A stretch of DNA of 64,000 nt from Chytriomyces cf. hyalinus JEL632 (GCA_025435555.1 JAIWWG010000031.1:62001-126000), one strand, 5' to 3'. Counted from the first letter of the stretch, positions 24,501 to 35,354 are shown. Made by a program: numbers and translations. The notes: a model not told the origin generated them from the sequence alone.

Positions 24501-25599
24501 GAGGTGGAAGATTTTTCAGACAAGCTTTGATTGACATCATTGAGTTGTTGCGACAATGCAAATTTTGAATTTGCTTTAAGAAGGGTATGATCCATCGAAT
24601 GCAATTTGGTTTTCGGTAACGAAGAGGTTTCTGCGGATTCTTTGTTCGCGTGATTTGATTTGTCAAGTTCGGCGTTTTGTTGCGTCAGTTCCGGTATACT
24701 CAAGTCTTTGTCTTGGAATGTGCGCTGGCGAGGTTCAATTGGTACCAGTGGTGATGAAGTTGTGTCCAAAGTTTGCGTTCCAACGGTTTCTTCCAAGGGC
24801 ATGGAAACAGTCGGCAGAGTGGATGTAATGCCATACTCGGTTACTAGCGACACGTTTACAGTCTTTAAAGCATCCGTCTTGTCAGAAGTGACTCTGTCCC
24901 TTGCGTCGAAACCCTCGGGGTCGCGCTGGTGTGCAGTATTGCGAATCACATCCGTTTGAATATTCATTTCCGCTGATTTCGACTCTATTGCCGCGTGAGG
25001 AGACTCAACAGCTGCCTCCAGAACAGGAATAATTGAATTTTGGGTATCATTGTGGCACACCTCGACAGGAGAGAACGGGCTTTCGATATTCAACGGCAAA
25101 GGCACTACATATAACGGAATAGAAGAATCTGCCGACGCATAATTCGAGGCATGCGGTTTGGTGGATTGGATTGCCGTGGCAGAAACCTGCCTATGAATCA
25201 AATACGCTGTCGCGGTTTCCAGCTGAACAGGACGTCATTAGATTATGTATCAGTTTAGATAATTGAGAGAAGAGCAGCACCTCAGTTGTCCTTTGGCTGG
25301 CAGCTATTTTTGCTGTTTCAATGTTCGGATCAGAGTGAGGAGGTTCAGCTCGGCGACTGCGTCGATGGCCGACAGTAGATGAATCATTTGGATTGGAAGT
25401 GCTTTCGTTTGATATTGTGACCAAGGTTGAGCTGGCCGGAGAGGGCGCCGACGCGGAGGCAACTGTGCTCTTGCGTTGCTGGAACTTTTTCAGCTGGAGA
25501 CAGAACTGCTGCTTAGACGCAATTGTTGGCGAAATATCGTGCGTGAGTTACCTTCTTACGTGCCCGATCAAGCAGGATCTCTCGCTCGCTTGCTTCCAT
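21572..25599 (-). CDS. Long coiled-coil golgin, GM130-like N-terminus
   Basis: Predicted Golgi tether of about 1300 residues. The start at 25599 (MEASEREILLDRARKK) is joined by a small intron to LKKFQQRKS. This gives the K-K-L-K-x-[FY]-Q-Q-R-x-S motif found at the N-terminus of GM130-type golgins, where it binds p115. A disordered Ser/Thr-rich stretch follows (25420 to about 24600). From there to 21572 nearly everything is heptad-patterned coiled coil, for example ELESSLRTEIAQLKRALEE, with a gap around 22100-22200 (Gly/Ser-rich). Introns are seen near 25545-25485, 25285-25225 and 22785-22735. No GRIP domain or C-terminal membrane helix is visible. Coiled coils are poor for orthology, so the golgin call rests on the N-terminal motif and overall shape. 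Confidence 0.6.
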
Positions 25600-25641
25600 C
25601 GCTATTTTTACGCTGGCAAATAAAGTTAAAATCGCTGAAAA
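25600..25641. promoter_or_regulatory. 42-bp divergent promoter, golgin / NTAQ1
   Basis: The proposed golgin start codon (25599, minus) and the NTAQ1 start codon (25642, plus) are 42 bp apart, so both 5' leaders and the core promoters must overlap. No TATA box is evident. The distance depends on the golgin first exon being right. Confidence 0.45.
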
Positions 25642-26226
25642 ATGAACCAACTCAACAAGTCCATCTTCACGCGCACAGCCTGCTTCTGCGAGGAAAACGT
25701 GTTCCTTCTCCTCAAACACAAAATAATACCAGATCCATCGAAAACATTCGCTGTGTTTGTCTCAAACCCGCTCAAATCGGTTCCCATCTGGCGCCAATCG
25801 AAGGGAGACCCAGTCGTATGGGACTACCACGTGTTTGCCCTCATCCCGGACCCGGAAAACGAACAAGAAATGCTCGTGCTGGATTTGGATTCAACGCTCC
25901 CGTTCCCGTCACCGTTGCAGCAATACATGGACGAAGCTTGTCCTGTTCTTAGGGACAACAGCTACAAGCGGTTCTACCGCCTGATTCGGGGATCAGAGTA
26001 CATTCAAACCTTTGCTTCAGATAGGCGCCATATGAAGGCGGTTGATCAAGCGGGGAATCCGGTTTGGAACGCGGAGCCACCGGCTTATGCACCTGTTCAG
26101 ACCGAGACGAGCAAATTTAACTTGGATCGGTATTGGACCATGGGGCCAGAGGATGTGGGGAAAATCGAGGCTGGGTTTGGAAGTGTGTATGATGAAGACA
26201 CGTTCAGACGAGTGTTGTGCAGGTGA
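25642..26226 (+). CDS. NTAQ1: Protein N-terminal glutamine amidohydrolase
   Basis: Deamidates N-terminal Gln to Glu, feeding the Arg/N-degron pathway. A single exon of 194 residues, close to the family length of about 205. The catalytic triad is visible: Cys in TACFCEENV (Cys 15 or 17; the family aligns C-x-C-E-E-N with the second Cys), His in VVWDYHVF (about residue 73) and Asp in LVLDLDSTLPFP (about residue 90). Further conserved blocks are FVSNPLKSVPIW, YKRFYRLIRGSEYIQTFASDRRHM and the C-terminal KFNLDRYWTM. The start fits the family exactly. Convergent with the permease gene downstream; 26227-26403 holds nothing recognised. Confidence 0.95.
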   Translation: MNQLNKSIFTRTACFCEENVFLLLKHKIIPDPSKTFAVFVSNPLKSVPIWRQSKGDPVVWDYHVFALIPDPENEQEMLVLDLDSTLPFPSPLQQYMDEACPVLRDNSYKRFYRLIRGSEYIQTFASDRRHMKAVDQAGNPVWNAEPPAYAPVQTETSKFNLDRYWTMGPEDVGKIEAGFGSVYDEDTFRRVLCR

Positions 26227-26403
26227 CAAGGAGCGATATAAAAAAAATGTGGGATGTTTTATTTTCGGACTTGCAGAAGGAAGAACTACAAAACGTCCTT
26301 GGATCTCTGCGCTGGAAGCTGGCTCATTGAAATGGTTTGGCCCATGTGCTCAGCAATGAAGATCTCTGGAGAAGGATTCGGCAAAGTGCGCATCAGTTCA
26401 CGC

Positions 26404-28698
26404 TCAGCGAGAAAATATTCCAAGCGAAGCCAAACCTTCTGCACTCAGAACCAAGTGTTTTCGATGCGCAAAGTAAAAATGAAGCATGCCAATTGTGATT
26501 TTTCCCGCGACAAGCGCAAGCGGGATGTGACTATCCGATGTGCGAATGATGAACGCAAAGACCGAGACACATACAAGAAGAACAAGCAAGGCGCACAGAG
26601 GTCCCAGCGATGACTGAAAGGGTCGACGCACCTTCGGGCATTTGTAGCGAAGGTACAAGAATGAAATCGCTGTGAAGGAATCTTTTCGAGGGAGTCAGTT
26701 CATGTCAGCGCCAGATGACAGCATCACGTACACATGATCGCTAGATAGAAAAATCCAGCGGGCCCTAGTCCTTCTGTAATTTGCTCCAAATTCTGCGAGG
26801 CCTCAGCAAAGTAAGAGATAAGAATCACCGTCATTGTAGTGACGATTGAAAACAAGTACGCTGCCCAAGGTAAGGGCTCGGCTGTTTAAAATATATAATT
26901 TAAATTGACACAGCAGTAATCGAAGAGAAGGCGCACATTTGAACGGGAATTTGGTAAGTGACAAGTACTGCGGCATCAGCCCGGAACGAGACATCTTCGT
27001 TGCAAAAGGATCATTTAGGTGAGTGCGTTTATTGCGCCAAAGTGTTAAATTATTTACCGCAAAGTTCAGCCGTGTAAACGCAAGAGTCAAAGACAAAACG
27101 CAGGCAATTTGCTGCAAGTTAAGTCGGGTCATCAGGTCGGAGACAGAAAATAGTTCATTCCAAAGATGCTGTTGTTACCCCGCTAATCAAGGGAAACAAA
27201 GCCGACAAGGTCATGTGCGCTGTGCCCTCATGTTCAAGTTGAAAAATGTGTACAAATGTGTCCACCACAGGGACCCAACTCCATTGAGTAATGTATAAAC
27301 CAGGTGGCAAACAAGGTATGACCAGTACAAGCATCCAGTAAATAACATTGAAGCAAATGATAGTTGTCAGCATCGCGCGCGGGCCATCTTTTACAAAATT
27401 TCTTGATTCTTCCGCAAGAAGGGGCATAAGTTCAAGGCCTTGCAGAAACATTGTGGAGGACATTAGCTCTAGGAAAAAAAATATATGTGACAGCCTGTAC
27501 CTTGAAAGTCGCCAAAGATGTACGGCAACGTCTTCATGAAGCCTGTGAAGCCAAAGGGAAATAGGGCTGTTTCCAGACTGAAAGGGGTGGACCCCGTCTC
27601 GGCCACGTTGCCGTTGTAGGTCTGATTGAAGAAGTCAGTCTCCGCCCAGAGAACGGGATCTGTATGACCCAGTTGTGGCAGCACCAATGAAAAATTGATC
27701 TGGTGGAGGTGTTAATATCGGCGAAGGGTACGAAGAATACTCGCCATACCAAAATCGAAAGAGTGGTCAGAATCGTAAATGCAGCAAAAAAGCATCTTGA
27801 TTTCGTGAGCATGAGTCCAAACATTGCCGCAAAGATGATGAACCACCACAGTGGAACATATTTCCTGTCCATGCCTGTCAGCTCAACAAAGCCTACTGCG
27901 ACGCCGTTCAAGTTTGCCGAGATAAAGATCGTGTATTCGGCAAGTTCGCACTGGGCAATCAGATATCCTATGTAAGGACCAAACGCTGCGCGAGAGTAAG
28001 TTGCAAGACCCCCAATAAACGGTAGCATGGTCATTAACTCGGTGAGAATAACTGGAAGAAAAGTCACACTCAACCAAAGGCGGGTGAAAGACATGAATTG
28101 CCACGCTGCTCACCTCCAAAGCTGACTTGCCAGATTGTCATAATTGTGGTTGCCACCAGCACTGTTCCCCATCCTTGGGCCGTGCAGTAGGTCCACCAAC
28201 CGCACCCAGTCCCCGATGCCAGGACGGAGTAAGTGATGGCAAACAAATCAAAATACCCTAAATTGGATTTCTGCAGCTTTCGTTTTTCAAAATACGACGC
28301 GTCTTTTTCTTCATACTCGACACTGAGGGAAATTTTGAAATTCGCATCATGTTGCGAGGGAGTGTTACCGAATCCCTCCGATGGAAGAGTTTGAAATTAA
28401 CTCACCCAGCTGCATGAAGAATGGCTTTGCTGGCCAACGAGATTTTCGAATTTGCCAACGATACGGTGCTTTTCACATTGCCAGCAGCTTCGGGACGAAG
28501 AGCGCCGCTCTCTGCAGCAACAGGATTGTGAAGTCCGCCACGAAGAGACCGATTTCCCACCGCAGAATTCTTGCCGACGGATTGTGTGTGTTTGGACACA
28601 TCTATTCCACGGGCGGACTTTTGGCAAGCGTGAGCGTCATTTGGATGGAAATCAGGCAGTATAGTTGCAGTACACACCATCGGAAGCTCAGGTTGCAT
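26404..28698 (-). CDS. APC-superfamily amino acid/amine permease
   Basis: Multi-pass plasma-membrane transporter resembling the ethanolamine/cationic amino acid permease branch. Exon 1 (28698 down to about 28403) encodes a cytosolic head of about 98 residues ending HAAG. A GTGAGT intron leads to VEYEEKDASYFEKRKLQ and the first helix FDLFAITYSVLASGTGCGWW. Further exons give LTELMTMLPFIGGLATYSRAAFGP and YVPLWWFIIFAAMFGLML. Next come MKTLPYIF and MFLQGLELMPLLAEESRN, the APC helix-6 region with its A-E-E motif, then the loop MSRSGLMPQYLSLT. The last helices are WAAYLFSIVTTMTVILISYF and LCALLVLLVCVSVFAFII. At least eight introns are needed. One (27469-27500) would be only 32 bp with a GT donor, or 44 bp with a GC donor at 27512. 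Substrate cannot be told from sequence. Confidence 0.8.
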
Positions 28699-29609
28699 CT
28701 AAGTTTTCTGTGAAATTGTCAGCGAACCACTGATTAACTTGAATGTCAAAAGTGGACAGTCATCAGAGTATGACTACACTTTCAACACGAACCAGACTAG
28801 ACTAGTAACAGGCCAACGATAAACTTAATTTAGGCATTAACTACATAATTATTCTGTGATACTTGTCTATGGAATTACTCCAATCTATGTTATCCACAGA
28901 GCCAGTCCAATCTATATCTAGGAAATTGGGTAAGCCTAGTATATCATGAAACCCTAAGTATACACAGATGACCTAGTGATTAGTAGCAGGATTGGATGCT
29001 GGTACGGGAGGGGAGGGAGCATTGAATGAGGTAGCAGAGACTGAGGTAGCAGGGTGCAACCTAATTGGACAGGTACAAGTGAGTAGTAGGTAAGGATTCC
29101 AACGAATTTCATGCCAAATAGTGATGGGTAAGGTGGAATGGAGTAAATGGAAGGCCCCGTATCCCTCAATGAGTGGTGATAACTCTATTCAATTATTACT
29201 CTATGTTCCTTCTATTACATTAGTCTGTTACTCATGCTTGTAGGTATCGATCTGGTCCCACGTCACCATCCCTTCTGTCGGGTAATGTCAGGTAGTGTCA
29301 GGTCATGTCTACAGTGGGAACTCTACCAACTTGCTAGGGCCCGTGTCATGTTAACTGAGGAGGAAGAAAAGCTCAGTCAAACCTCGCCTGTTGCAATTTA
29401 TATCAAACGTACTTAAGGGCTGAATTTAACCCAGCTGAACGTGCGGTTGCAAAGATGCATTCTTGCACAACTAATCAGGACATTTCTCCTCTTCACTAGA
29501 ATTGGCCCCACATTCATTTTAAATACAATGTCAAAACTGCATTCATGGGAAAAGTCCAGATTTATGAGAATCTAACTAGCCATCCAGACAGCGATAACAC
29601 CAGAAAACA
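28699..29609. other. Gene-free stretch, composition unlike its surroundings
   Basis: About 900 bp without a coding frame I can support. It has many short CTAG/ACTAG motifs (28785-28980), GGTA/AGGTAG repeats (28995-29090) and repeated GTCAGGTA/GTCAGGTCATGTC (29288-29312). It could be an eroded mobile-element or LTR remnant, but I found no terminal repeats or target-site duplication. Confidence 0.4.
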
Positions 29610-30362
29610 TTACAGCACAAGAAGAATCCATGCCAAAGAGCAAACAAGCCCTACCATCAATTTCCCGCCCGAGTTCGAGGGCCCAAAGTTATCAGAATAC
29701 GCAACAAGCTGACTATTTCCAGCGATTGCAAACGCAGTCATACTAGTTCCAGGGAAGGGCTGGCCTGCTTTGTAACACTGCACCTTCCCCGGGTTAACAG
29801 CCATGAAATATTGAGGATCGATATCGTCCGCGACGATGCGAAGAAGATAGTTGCCTGGTTGCAGCGAGCCAACTTGCCAGAGGTAAGAACGCGAGTTGCC
29901 GGGGATATTGGTTGCGATCGCATTTTCGTGGAATTTCTGAGGGGTGGGCGCCTGAGTTGGGGTAAGACCGTTGGAAGCAGGAACGTAGGCCCAGTAGATG
30001 GTAAGTGCGTTGGGAATGACAGATGTATCCTATCACGTTGAGTCAGTAAGAATATTCAGCATAGTTTGCATGCGACTATAAACGATATGGAACGGCAGGA
30101 GAAGGGAAGTTGCACTCACTGAGTAGGACCAGGTCACGTTTAGCTTCCCGCCAACGACAGCGGCGGAGTTTAGAATATTGTTTGCGTTTGGGGTCAGAAT
30201 AAAGATGGCGCCAGGCTGTGCGTTGTTATTGAAGACGCATGGCGCTGATGCGTTATTTGTTTGCTGCGTTGTCGTGCGTTGGGCGGAAGATGCTTGAAAT
30301 GAGAGTTGAAAGACAAGGCAGAACAGTGCCAGAAGGAGAGGTCCAGTGTTTGTTTGTTTCAT
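29610..30362 (-). CDS. GPI-anchored cell-surface protein, Kre9/KNH-like
   Basis: Predicted secreted wall or membrane protein of about 223 residues. Two exons: 30362 to about 30120, and about 30030 to 29610. The start Met at 30362 gives a clear signal peptide (GPLLLALFCLVFQLSFQASS). The mature part begins with a Thr/Asn-rich stretch. A beta-sandwich follows with GAIFILTPNANNIL, GGKLNVTWSYS, LTIYWAYVP, YLWQVGSLQPGNYLLRIVAD and DPQYFMAV; the I-x-x-P..G..V-x-W pattern matches the Kre9/KNH (Ser-Thr-rich anchored) domain. The end has SDNFGPSNSGGK and a hydrophobic tail LMVGLVCSLAWILLVL, a typical GPI signal. An upstream in-frame Met (30521) would bury the signal peptide, so it was not used. Confidence 0.7.
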
Positions 30363-31172
30363 TGGTCTAGTTGTCGGATTGCAGTTGGCGACTGAGCTGG
30401 GGTGTTTGCTTGTTGGGTCGTAGAGGATGCGACAGACAAGGTACAAACCAAATTTTTCTTCTGGTTCAACGAAGCACGAATGAACCCAAAAATAGACCGA
30501 ATCCTTGATGTGATGTAGCACCGTCTGTAACTGCTTTTATTCAAGGGGATGGTGTAATGGAACATGCCTCCCCGTGAGATTCCCCTCACCGGGCCGCGCT
30601 TCAGGTCAACCGCTGTTAGCGAAACTGCCGATTCCCAGCAAAACTCCTCAAACAATGCCTGCGCGACAGAGCACGTTCAGCATTGGAAGGTGACGGAATA
30701 CATTGGAAACTGGATTCTGACTGTTGAAAATTTCTCTTTCCGCACTCGTAAATTCAAAAAGTAAAAAAAAAAGGAGGACTCTCTCGGACCCCCTTTTGAA
30801 AAGGTGAGGAAGCGTCCTGTTATTCTTTCTTGCGGATTCGGACTGTCTGCATGCGCTCTGTACTGTCGGATGGAGCGCCTTCTATACGGCGCAAGCGTGG
30901 TGGGCTACTTGCGGATGTTTCCTATCACTCTGGATCGCCATATGGTCGTCAGTACCAACCGGAGGCCCATCTTCAAAACGCCGGCGTATCAATGTCGTAG
31001 CCTTCATAGCATCCAAACGCTTCTCAAATTCACGTTCGCCATAAAAATCAAAAAAAAAAAAAAAACGTCAAAATCACAAACTCCTCCTACCATCTCTCTC
31101 ATCCTCCACTCCCGCAAGGCGTCTCAAAAACTATTCATAACCCCCCAATCCATTCCCGCCACTACATTATAA
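30363..31172. other. Intergenic stretch, no supported gene
   Basis: About 800 bp between the divergent GPI-protein and Hsp110 genes. It contains A-runs at 30761-30771 and 31048-31063 and a pyrimidine-rich stretch from 31070. An ORF at 30804-31172 (+) has no recognisable domain and a lysine run from the poly-A, so I do not call it. Confidence 0.5.
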
Positions 31173-31427
31173 CCCCTAAAACCAACAGCCACAATTCCAT
31201 CCAGCGACTCCTCGACAGCCCGATCTCCGGCATCTTCATACCTCCTGTTTGGATACTCACTTGCGGACCTTCTCGTTCCGTCCCTTGTATTACTCGCCTG
31301 CGCCGTATTAGCCTACTCCGTCTATCGCCGCTCCCAAGAAGCTTCGCCATCTTCAGCTTCTAAAAAAAAGTCAAAGTCTCGCAAAGCAAACGAATCTCTG
31401 TTAAACGACACCTCTATTGTAAATCAA
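31173..31427 (+). other. Open frame upstream of and in phase with Hsp110, predicted membrane helix
   Basis: From the stop at 31170 the frame of the Hsp110 start codon stays open for 85 codons with no Met. It would encode a Ser-rich piece, a hydrophobic helix [26 protein letters not shown] and a Lys-rich segment KKKSKSRK directly before the Hsp110 start. It may be untranslated leader, or part of an N-terminally extended membrane-anchored isoform made from an upstream exon or a non-AUG start. Seen in sequence; function is guesswork. Confidence 0.3.
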
Positions 31428-34183
31428 ATGTCTGTCGTTGGTATTGATTTTGGAAACCTGAACACGGTCGTGGCAGTTGCCAGAAACCGTGGAATTGATG
31501 TGATTACGAACGAAGTCTCAAACCGTTCCACTCCGTGAGTCTCCCATTGGCTGTTGTCCAAAATCGCTTGTATCTATGCAATATAACACTGCATCATGTG
31601 TCTAGGTCCCTTGTGTCATTTGGTGAAAAGCAAAGGTACCTTGGTGAATCTGCAAAAACTCAAGAAATTTCAAACTTCAAGAGCACTGTTGGAGGATTGA
31701 AACGCCTGATTGGACGTTCTTTTGAGGACCCGGACGTTATTGCTACTGAGCAAAAGTTTGTGAACTGCAAACTGGTTGAGGGTGAACGTGGAGATGTTGC
31801 TGCACAGGTAACTCAACTCTTGCTTTTGAAAGAATGCTCTAAATTCAGCGCGAACATGCATATAGGTGACATACCAAAACGAGTCACGCACCTTCTCGAT
31901 GACCCAAGTTGCTGCCATGTTCTTCGGTCAAGTGAAGGACTTTACTTCTAAGGAAATTAAGACCCAGTGCACAGATGTCGTCTTGTCATGCCCAGGATGG
32001 TTCAGCGACCGTCAACGTCGCGCTTTGTTGGACGCTGCCGAAATCTCTGGTGTCAACGTCCTGAGAATTATGAACGATTTGACAGCTTGTACGTTTTTTT
32101 TTGACCTCTCCATTCTGAAACTCTTAATCAATTCGCCTTTATCTTTGCCAGCCGCTCTTGGATACGGAATCACCAAGACTGATTTGCCCGACCCATCTCT
32201 TGACGAAAAAGTGAAACCTCGCACTGTCGTTTTCGTCGACATGGGAAACTCATCCTACCAAGTCTCAGTCGTCCAGTTTGTGAAAGGAAAGCTCACAGTT
32301 AAGAGCACGGCATACGACCGTAACCTGGGTGGCCGCGACTTTGACGAAGTCATTGTTGACCACTATGTTACTGAATTCAACAAAAAGTACAAGATGGATA
32401 TCCGCGCGAACCCCAAGGCTCTGTTCCGTCTTCGTCAAGGTGTGGAGAAAGTGAAAAAGATTCTCTCTGCAAACAGCGTCACAATGCTCAACATTGAGTG
32501 CTTGTTGGATGACAAGGACGTCAGCGCTGAAGTGCACAGGGCCGAATTTTTGGAGTGGATTAAGCCACTCATGGCGCGGTTGAAGGGCCCCCTTGACCAA
32601 GCCATGGCTGATGCCGGTATTTCAACGGCTGACGTTGACTTTGTTGAACTCGTTGGAGGAAGCACTAGATTGGCTGCTGTGAAAGAGTTCCTTGGAGAGT
32701 ACTTCCAAGGGCCCAAGGGAGAGAACAAGATCAGCACGACCCTCAACTTGGACGAGGCTGTTGCTCGTGGATGTGCTTTGCAGTGCGCCATGATTTCACC
32801 CGTCTTTAAAGTGCGTGAATTCAGCGTTCAGGACTGGAACCACTACCCAATCAGCCTTTCCTGGGACGCCGCTCTTGTGCCATCAACCAAGACTGGTGAG
32901 GCCGGAGTCAGCCACATGGAAGCCTTCGGTGTTGGAAATGCCATCCCCTCCAACAAGGGTCTCACCCTGGCGAGACGCCTGCCCGAGTCTGAGCTTGCTG
33001 AAAACAATGGCCATGTCAAATTTGAGGTGGAAGCCAAGTACGACGCTCCTGCCACGGCTCGCGGTCTGCCCCATGTTCCAAAGGATTGGATCGGCAAATT
33101 CACCATTACCGGAATCAAAAAGTTGAGCGGAGACCCCAACGCAGCTGGTGAAGGTGTTGCCAAGGCCACCATTAAGGTCAAGGCCAGACTCGACGCCAAC
33201 AACTTGGTTGTGTAAGTGCTTTTCTTTCGTTTGTCACTTATATGATTCCCTTACCCGAATGCGCAACGTTAAGTGTTGACGGAGCCCAACAGATTGAAGA
33301 AGTTCTCGTTGCTGAAGAAGCCGAAAAGAAGGATGAAGCTGCTATGGAAACTGACGAAAAGCCAAAAGAAGTCAGTGCCGCCCAACTTGCTGCATCCGGA
33401 GGTGGCCCACCCCAAAAAATGAAGCGTGTGACTCGCAAACACGATCTTCACATTGTTGTTCAAACCGCCGGAGCCAGCCGTGAACTCGTCAAGGAATGGC
33501 ACGCTCTTGAAGGAGAGATGAACGCCACTGATCGCCTCGTCATTGACACTGCTGAAAAGCGTAACCAGCTTGAAGAGTACGTGTACTACGCCCGTGAGAA
33601 GCTTGACATGGCTTGGAGCGACTTCATCACAGACGCCGATCGTTCTACCTTCAGCACTGAGTTGAACGAGATGGAAGACTGGTTGTACGGAGATGGTGAG
33701 GATGCCACCAAGAGCGTGTTTGTTGAGAAGCTGTCTGGACTTAAAAAGAAGGGAGACCCTGTTGCGGCTCGTTACCTGCAAGCGGATGAACGTCCACGGG
33801 CTGAGAAGTTGTTCCGCGAATTCGCCAACAACGTGTTGATCAACTTGTCTGCTGAGGATGACCGGTACAGCCACATTGCACCAGCTGACTTGGAAAAGGT
33901 CAAGAAGGAGACGAATGACAAACTCAAGTGGTTGAACGACAACATTGCCAAGGTGAATGACCAGCCAAAGCACGTTGCTCCTGCTGTGACTGTCGAGCAG
34001 ATCAACTTGGAGCGCGATTCGCTCATGTACTTTGTGAACCCAATCCTGAACAAACCCAAACCAGCACCGAAAGTGGAGGAGAAGGTTGAGGAAAAGGCTG
34101 AAGAGACCGACAGCTTGGGCAACACTAAGGAGGTGCCAACGGAAGAAGGCAAGAAGGAGGAGCAGAACATGGATGTGGACTGA
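31428..34183 (+). CDS. SSE1: Hsp110 / SSE1-type chaperone nucleotide exchange factor
   Basis: Cytosolic Hsp70-superfamily protein that acts as nucleotide exchange factor and holdase for Hsp70. Exons 31428-31534, 31606-31807, 31866-32088, 32152-33211 and 33274-34183 give about 833 residues. The ATPase domain starts [17 protein letters not shown] and has Hsp110-type blocks: [45 protein letters not shown] and [25 protein letters not shown] is here [18 protein letters not shown]. The beta domain is followed by an acidic insert [19 protein letters not shown] typical of Hsp110, then the helical lid ([16 protein letters not shown]-like pattern). It ends MDVD, not EEVD. The third intron (32089-32151, 63 bp) contains no stop and keeps frame. 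Confidence 0.95.
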
Positions 34184-34387
34184 TGACTTTTTTCTTCTTT
34201 ACTTTTCACGTACAAGATGCAATTATTCGTCTTTCAATATTTTGATTTATAAACGGGATCCTCTGCTGCTGTCGATACCTCTGATGAGTCCTTACATTAC
34301 CAGTACCCCTCTGGACCCAACGAAAGTGTGCCTTGACATACCTATTTCACATCGATAAATTGCACCAAACTCAAAACCACCAAACTC

Positions 34388-34672
34388 ATGGCTCGCATTC
34401 AGCGTCTCCTTGCCATCGTAGTCAGCTCGATGCTTGTTGTGGCAACAGTGATCATGGCCACGCTCTCGATAGTCACTCGAATGGACTCGATTCCGCTTCA
34501 GAGGCCTCATGCAAACCCAAAACGGACGTCAACGCCATCAAGCATTGCATCTGAACGGTCGACAATTGCGAAACCGACAACAACAACGACAGAATCATCA
34601 GAAGCATCGGAGAAGGACCACTCAGATAGAGTTGCCAGGTCGAATTGGAGGACGGCAGGGACAGAGATATGA
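34388..34672 (+). CDS. Possible signal-anchored Ser/Thr-rich protein (fragment)
   Basis: Candidate ORF of 94 residues. It starts MARIQRLLAIVVSS and has one hydrophobic helix (LLAIVVSSMLVVATVIMATLSIV) followed by a Thr/Ser-rich segment with TTTTTESSEAS, a type II membrane or secreted shape. No domain is recognised. It may be the first exon of a longer gene: another frame runs 34509-35003 through the GA repeat, but no convincing splice joins the two. Treat as tentative. Confidence 0.3.
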   Translation: MARIQRLLAIVVSSMLVVATVIMATLSIVTRMDSIPLQRPHANPKRTSTPSSIASERSTIAKPTTTTTESSEASEKDHSDRVARSNWRTAGTEI

Positions 34673-34704
34673 ACGTTTTGGAGGAATCATTTTGGCGATA
34701 GACA

Positions 34705-34706
<2 letters not shown>

Positions 34707-34751
<45 letters not shown>
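34707..34751. repeat. (GA)n microsatellite, 45 bp
   Basis: Perfect alternating GA over 45 bases. In one frame it encodes Arg-Glu repeats, which explains a long but probably non-coding ORF here. Confidence 0.95.
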
Positions 34752-34754
<3 letters not shown>

Positions 34755-35073
34755 CAGAGACGAATACGGCGGTTTCTATCCTCAGATAGTCTTCATAAAT
34801 CTTGCATGAAATCTTCAATGGATTTGTTTTCCATTTCAAAGGCCAACTTGACCGGCGCCAAATTCGTCATTTCTACTGGCAGTCCGGAATATGGTATGCA
34901 ACATTTGAGAAGTGGGGATTCTCCAAGCGGGGGATGCCTGATTCAAGCACTCAGCGTTCTAAAAATTCCAGACCATACAGTGAATTTTTCCCCTCGGACA
35001 TGATGTAGACTTCAATAGATACAGTGTTTTATTTTTCATGAATTACGTGCGGCATGCATCCCAAACAGCTTGA

Positions 35074-35289
35074 TCATCTTCTGACTGGGGCCGGCAATGA
35101 AACCGGGCTGTATACTGTGCATGAATGCGTTGTGGTAGTTGGGCGCGTCGTGGTCGCAGTTGCCAAGCCCGCAATTGATGTTGGAAATGGTGCAAGCGTC
35201 AGACTCATGGATGAAGACGCGGTGCTGGTTTGTCCGAATGCTGAAGCAACGACCATAATTGCGACAAATGCGAGTTGGCGGGCGATCAT
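35074..35289 (-). CDS. Small secreted Ser/Thr-rich protein
   Basis: A 71-residue ORF with a textbook signal peptide (MIARQLAFVAIMVVASAFG, then QTS) and a short Ser/Thr/Pro-rich mature part with TTTRPTTTT and a single Cys. A TATA-like element lies 66-74 bp upstream on the same strand, supporting expression. A splice acceptor-like CCCCAG near the end leaves open a longer product. The opposite strand also has an ORF, but it is Val/Ala-rich antisense without features. Function unknown. Confidence 0.42.
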   Translation of the reverse strand: MIARQLAFVAIMVVASAFGQTSTASSSMSLTLAPFPTSIAGLATATTTRPTTTTHSCTVYSPVSLPAPVRR

Positions 35290-35354
35290 TCGTGTGTGCG
35301 GTTAAGTGGGGCGGGTGTGGCTTTTTTAGGAGTTGAGGTTTGCTGTGGTTGTGT

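Noticed and set aside
28381-28713. 110-codon plus-strand ORF opposite the permease first exon
   Set aside because: Antisense of the permease N-terminal exon, which splices in frame to a clear APC transporter.
30804-31172. 122-codon ORF on the plus strand
   Set aside because: No domain, a Lys run from a poly-A tract, and composition that changes along its length; probably non-coding.
34509-35003. 164-codon ORF across the GA repeat
   Set aside because: Its length comes mostly from the stop-free (GA)n repeat; flanking parts match no family and no start or splice is convincing.
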